Origin: Cytophagales bacterium
Lineage (GTDB): Bacteria; Bacteroidota; Bacteroidia; Cytophagales; Cyclobacteriaceae
Assembly: GCA_029262955.1 (NCBI GenBank)
Contig: JAJCYL010000055.1
Span: forward strand, 1 to 8,698
Direction: 5' to 3'
DNA length: 8,698 nt
Shown here: piece after piece, positions 5,711 through 8,698 of the stretch
Numbering within the stretch: position 1 is the stretch's first letter
How the letters are laid out: every line of letters begins with the position of its first letter
Made by a program: the position numbers and the translations under genes
The notes under the pieces: generated by a model
What the model saw: only the letters and a program-made list of their open reading frames with translations
Told to the model about the DNA's origin: nothing
The model's database searches: none

Positions 5711-8205
5711 TATCTACCCTGGATTTGACCAACCATAAATACTGCATTACTAAATACCATCTTCCCACTGTACCAAAATGCTCTGAACAGCGGATTGTCA
5801 ACCATGTAAATTACCTTACCCTGTCCAACATTTTCCGTTCCAAAAACCAAGGTATTCCCCGCTGTGTCTCGAATTTCTTTTCCGGCAAATCCGCTAAGAG
5901 GTATCCCACTTCCAATTTTGGAAACATTCCATCCGTCTTCCAAAGGTTTATATAATTTGGGCCTATTCTTTAGCGTATAGTATTGACCCTGGTATCCAAA
6001 GCCTAAAGGATGAGTTTGATCCATACTTGCCTTGAAAATGGCGCCTGGTACAATTTCGCTCATTCTGTTTCTTCTTCGATCACCAAAAGCCTGGTCTTCT
6101 TCATCCGAATCTTCTTCCGTCTTTAGTTTTAACTTAAATCCATCTTTACCAGCAGCTAAATCCAAAGCACCTTGTACTAATATCAATCTGCCCCCGTCAT
6201 TTACCCATGACTTTAACTTATCCAACTTCTTATCCGAAAAACTCCCGTACCTCCCATTTTGAATAATAATCACATCATACTGTTGGAGATCAATTTGAGT
6301 CATATAATCATCTCCAATTACAGCTATTGGATAATCAATTTGTCGTTCGAAATAATGCCAGGTTTCACCAAAAGCAAGTGAAGATACGTCATCTCCCTGA
6401 ATCAGTGCAACTTTAGGTGCTTTCAAATAGTGCATATTGTTTGAACCAAAATCAACACCACTATTTACAAGGCCAGTACCAACAGGAGTGATATTCTTTT
6501 TCAATTCATTGGCAGCATTAATAATTATTTGGTCAAAAGTTTCACCCAATGACTCATTCCCTCTTCTGGTGATGACTAATGTTCCGGGTGAATAATTTTT
6601 ACCGGCTATTGAGAATGACTTCTCAGAGAATCTCAGTTTAATGCCAGCTCTCAACACTTTAGAGAGGAATCGTACATCTATTAGGTTGTCCCATCCAGAT
6701 AGGTAAGCATAGGGCTTGCCATTGACTTTGTGATTAACAAAATCATCTGAAGATGATCCAACACTCACAGTCACTTTCGTTTCAGAAGCAAAAGCATCCA
6801 GGTCATATGCATATGGAATGGACCACGCTGTGATGTCATAAGTCAATGAATCACTCAATTTTGGGTTTGGTTCAAATAGCACCTGGGCTAAAACAGATTT
6901 GGGTTGGTAAGCACTAATTACGAGGTCATTTGATGAAACGGAAAATGTTGAATTTGATCCCGACTTGTAATCATAGCCTCTCAAGGATTTAACTGTGGTG
7001 GTTCCATACTTGATGTCATGAGTGTCCAGCCAAACTTTCAAGTCCGACAATTTTCGGTGATGATTTGACCCTTTAATAACGAAGGTCTTGTACTTGCCTG
7101 TTGGCTTGTTAATTGCGACGTCATAGTAATTTGAGAATTCCGTCAGCAATCGACTTGAATTATTAACAGAAACCTCAATTGTAGAAAGACCTGTAGTATA
7201 ATGATGAGCAATTCTGTCTGTTAAAGCGAGTGTATCCCCTATTTCTGTTAGTACGCCCAAACCGCCTCTTCCTCCACCGCCTTGTTCATAAGTCATACCT
7301 ATAGCACCACTATTAGTTGGATAGGTGTCTCCATAACTTGGATAGAGCAAATCGAAAACCTCCCTGGTAAAATAAAGCCAGTTGTTCTCATCGAAGTATT
7401 TGGCGTGATTCTTCCCCAGCATTACCTGGTACTCGCGTTGCCAATCAGTAATTAATTCATGATAAGGTTCCACTGCCGGAGCAAAATAATATGGACTATT
7501 CACACCCTGCTCATGGAAATCTACATGTACCTGAGGAAGCCACTTATTGAATAAAGCAATGCGTCCCTGGCTTTCAATTTGACTTTGCCAGGCCCAATCT
7601 CGATTTAGATCGAATAAATAGTGGTTGGCTCTTCCTCCCGGCCATGGCTCAATATGTTCTCGAGAGTTTGGGTCAGCATTGTAGTCCTTATTCCCATATT
7701 GATTATAGAAATTAACATATCGCTCCCGACCGTCGGGATTAATACACGGATCAATGGCCACCACCACTTTGTGCAACCAGGCCTTCTTGTCACTTCCTGA
7801 TTTCAGCAGCTCATAAATGGTGGCCATTGATGCCTCTGTAGACACTGATTCGTTGCCATGAACGTTGTAACTCAACCAGATGATGGGAATATTGGTCGAT
7901 GGATTTCCATCAAGAATGGTAGCCCTTCGCAAATTGTCTTCTCTTATCTTTTCCAGGTTATCCATATTGGCCTGACTGGACATAAAAACAACCCGCAATG
8001 GCCGGTGCTCATAGGTTTCACCATAACTAATGGACTTCGCATTACTTAGTGTAGAAGTAATGTGATCATAATAATCCATAACCCGGTGATGAGGCGTAAA
8101 ACGTTCGCCTAATTTGTAACCAAGAAATTCTTCCGGACTTTGAATTTGACCTTGAGCCAAATTAGCTATAAAAATAACGGAGAGGAATAAAGATATGCGT
8201 TTCAT
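5710..8205 (-). CDS. Secreted M14-family zinc carboxypeptidase-like protein with C-terminal amidotransferase-like domain
   Basis: An 831-residue exported protein. MKRISLFLSVIFIANLAQGQ is a signal peptide with cleavage near residue 20. Residues about 35-345 form a peptidase M14 domain: the zinc ligands are HGNE (His116, Glu119) and His231 in DFHEQG; NPDGRERY (157-164) and LNRDW (200-204) supply substrate-binding residues; Glu307 in TYEQGG is the likely catalytic glutamate. The zinc and catalytic set is therefore complete. Residues about 350-590 are beta-rich and unassigned. Residues about 596-690 look like a class I glutamine-amidotransferase-like fold (VALIQGDD, then YDVIIIQNGRYG and GGRLILVQG), probably without catalysis. 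An acidic stretch (EEDSDEEDQ) is at 697-705. This architecture is common in Bacteroidota secreted M14 proteins. The physiological substrate is unknown; extracellular peptide degradation is likely. The downstream ABM gene overlaps by one base. An inverted repeat abuts the start codon. Confidence 0.93.
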   Translation of the reverse strand: MKRISLFLSVIFIANLAQGQIQSPEEFLGYKLGERFTPHHRVMDYYDHITSTLSNAKSISYGETYEHRPLRVVFMSSQANMDNLEKIREDNLRRATILDGNPSTNIPIIWLSYNVHGNESVSTEASMATIYELLKSGSDKKAWLHKVVVAIDPCINPDGRERYVNFYNQYGNKDYNADPNSREHIEPWPGGRANHYLFDLNRDWAWQSQIESQGRIALFNKWLPQVHVDFHEQGVNSPYYFAPAVEPYHELITDWQREYQVMLGKNHAKYFDENNWLYFTREVFDLLYPSYGDTYPTNSGAIGMTYEQGGGGRGGLGVLTEIGDTLALTDRIAHHYTTGLSTIEVSVNNSSRLLTEFSNYYDVAINKPTGKYKTFVIKGSNHHRKLSDLKVWLDTHDIKYGTTTVKSLRGYDYKSGSNSTFSVSSNDLVISAYQPKSVLAQVLFEPNPKLSDSLTYDITAWSIPYAYDLDAFASETKVTVSVGSSSDDFVNHKVNGKPYAYLSGWDNLIDVRFLSKVLRAGIKLRFSEKSFSIAGKNYSPGTLVITRRGNESLGETFDQIIINAANELKKNITPVGTGLVNSGVDFGSNNMHYLKAPKVALIQGDDVSSLAFGETWHYFERQIDYPIAVIGDDYMTQIDLQQYDVIIIQNGRYGSFSDKKLDKLKSWVNDGGRLILVQGALDLAAGKDGFKLKLKTEEDSDEEDQAFGDRRRNRMSEIVPGAIFKASMDQTHPLGFGYQGQYYTLKNRPKLYKPLEDGWNVSKIGSGIPLSGFAGKEIRDTAGNTLVFGTENVGQGKVIYMVDNPLFRAFWYSGKMVFSNAVFMVGQIQGR

Positions 8206-8259
8206 ATTGAGGGTTAATTTGAGTTCAAAAATCCAAACTCAAACTTAATTCCCTCAATA
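8205..8259. repeat. Long inverted repeat at the M14 gene start
   Basis: Bases 8205-8225 pair with 8236-8259 to give 21 base pairs around a loop of about 10 bases. Only two small bulges interrupt it (one base at 8244, two at 8249-8250). Working outward from the loop, the paired blocks are TTTGAGTT/AACTCAAA, TTAA/TTAA and TTGAGGG/CCCTCAA. The outermost pair involves the first base of the M14 start codon. It contains the likely -7 element of that gene. Neither end is followed by a good T-run in the direction of a real incoming transcript, so an operator or 5' leader hairpin is more likely than a terminator. Confidence 0.75.
8240..8247 (-). promoter_or_regulatory. Probable -7 promoter element for the M14 gene
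   Basis: The minus strand reads TAAGTTTG, matching TAnnTTTG at all fixed positions. Transcription would begin near 8233, inside the loop of the surrounding inverted repeat, leaving a leader of about 28 bases. No clear TTTG is found at the expected -33 position. Because the box lies in one arm of the repeat, a protein bound to the repeat would block this promoter. Confidence 0.45.
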
Positions 8260-8450
8260 CTTTTACACGAATGAAAATATTGAGTGAGCACTTAAGGCTA
8301 ATTCTTTTAGTTAATAAAAACTTTTAGATTAGGTATTATATCTAATTCTCAAGTCCCTCACCCTTCCCCATAATCAAACTTGCAAAAAGAGCTTAAAACA
8401 TTATTCCGAAATTTGCAGAGGTATGAACTAAATCATTACTTGCAATTAGG
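8260..8450. other. A+T-rich divergent intergenic region upstream of the TOTE-like gene
   Basis: No credible open reading frame lies here on either strand. Short repeats are present: CTAATTCT at 8298-8305 and again at 8342-8349, CTTTTAG at 8304-8310 and 8321-8327, and a small inverted repeat AGATTAG (8326-8332) with CTAATTCT (8342-8349). GAAATTTG at 8408-8415 is one base off the TAnnTTTG consensus, and TTG at 8380-8382 lies 25 bases upstream of it. This may be the promoter of the right-hand gene, but the spacing is long and I do not call it. Confidence 0.5.
8372..8445 (+). repeat. Pair of AATCA-ACTTGCAA direct repeats before the TOTE-like gene
   Basis: AATCA followed by ACTTGCAA occurs at 8372-8385 and again at 8431-8445, differing only in the one or two bases between the two blocks. 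The copies are about 60 bases apart, the second ending 5 bases before ATG 8451. TTGCAA inside each copy is itself palindromic. They flank the weak promoter candidate at 8380-8415 and could be binding sites for a regulator. This is inference from position and repetition only. Confidence 0.4.
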
Positions 8451-8698
8451 ATGGAAATTGTTTTACCTACTCAGAAACAAATGGAACTTTTCAGATCTCT
8501 TTTCAGAGTCAGAAAAGACGTATTTGCCATAAGATGGGTAAAGGGTAATAAGAGTGGATACATGCCAGCCTATTTATATGATCCTTATATGTATCGAATG
8601 CACAAAATGAAAGGTGGGACATTTAAAACCTATAATGACAAGACCTATTTACCTCTTACTGAACAACAATTAATTAAGCATTTTGATGGTGAACAGAT
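8451..8698 (+). CDS. TOTE conflict system archaeo-eukaryotic primase domain protein (N-terminal part, cut by window end)
   Basis: Only the first 82 codons are visible and the frame is still open at the window edge. An in-frame TGA at 8424-8426 and the lack of any other ATG after it fix the start at 8451. The visible sequence has the N-terminal signature of the AEP (primase-polymerase) domain of TOTE conflict systems: FRSLFRVRKDVFAIRW at 14-29, then NKSGYMPAY at 33-41, HKMKGGTF at 51-58 and YLPLTEQQLIKHFDGEQ at 66-82. In family members this region precedes the catalytic primase residues, and a superfamily II helicase and a nuclease usually follow in the same or adjacent proteins. None of that is visible here, so activity cannot be judged. 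These proteins are predicted to act against invading nucleic acid. The family call rests on motif memory and is fairly secure. The gene is divergent from the M14 gene across 245 bases. Confidence 0.82.
   Translation, partial: MEIVLPTQKQMELFRSLFRVRKDVFAIRWVKGNKSGYMPAYLYDPYMYRMHKMKGGTFKTYNDKTYLPLTEQQLIKHFDGEQ

Noticed and set aside
5592..5801. Short minus-strand open frame across the ABM/M14 junction
   Set aside because: It is out of frame with two well-supported genes and has no coding features of its own.
7605..8049. Short open frames on both strands inside the M14 domain
   Set aside because: They lie within conserved catalytic coding sequence of the M14 peptidase in other frames.
8205..8259. 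Intrinsic terminator at the inverted repeat
   Set aside because: The flanking genes are divergent, so no gene transcript needs to end here. No T-run follows in the minus direction, and only four T follow shortly after in the plus direction.
8326..8349. Small inverted repeat AGATTAG/CTAATTCT as a functional hairpin
   Set aside because: It is short, A+T rich and contains a bulge, so chance is a sufficient explanation. It is noted only within the intergenic description.

Overview
The window reads as chromosomal DNA of a member of the Bacteroidota, most likely a marine-type Cytophagales bacterium. The evidence is moderate A+T content, A-rich or absent Shine-Dalgarno sequences, several matches to the Bacteroidota -7 promoter element TAnnTTTG, short signal peptides ending in AQ or GQ, and protein families that resemble Cytophagales proteins. 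The taxon is an inference from protein style, not a database match.

Left part (1-5103). An rRNA pseudouridine synthase gene on the + strand (140-916) ends one base from the end of a minus-strand cluster. Read in its own direction, that cluster is mazG (nucleoside triphosphate pyrophosphohydrolase), a secreted M28 zinc metallopeptidase, an MltF-like lytic transglycosylase fused to a periplasmic solute-binding domain, and a small TerB-like cytosolic protein. mazG and the M28 gene overlap. The best signal peptide for the M28 protein would begin at an ATT codon that overlaps the mazG stop codon. The cluster mixes house-cleaning (NTP sanitation) with envelope hydrolases. No single pathway unites it.

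Middle (5104-8205). A compact divergent promoter region serves mazG and a 77-residue single-span membrane protein with four cysteines. The latter converges, with a 3-base gap, on a minus-strand pair: a large secreted M14-family carboxypeptidase-like protein with a C-terminal glutamine-amidotransferase-like domain, then a small ABM-type dimeric alpha-beta-barrel protein joined by a TAATG stop/start overlap.

Right edge (8206-8698). A 245-base A+T-rich divergent intergenic region holds a long, nearly perfect inverted repeat that reaches the M14 start codon and contains that gene's likely -7 element. It also holds short repeats, one of them a duplicated ACTTGCAA motif. After it begins a + strand gene cut by the window end. 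Its first 82 codons match the N-terminal signature of the archaeo-eukaryotic primase (AEP) domain of TOTE conflict systems, a class of predicted NTP-dependent anti-invader systems. This is the most interesting item: the window probably stops at the threshold of a defence locus next to otherwise ordinary chromosomal genes. No tRNA, rRNA, CRISPR array, insertion sequence or integrase was seen.
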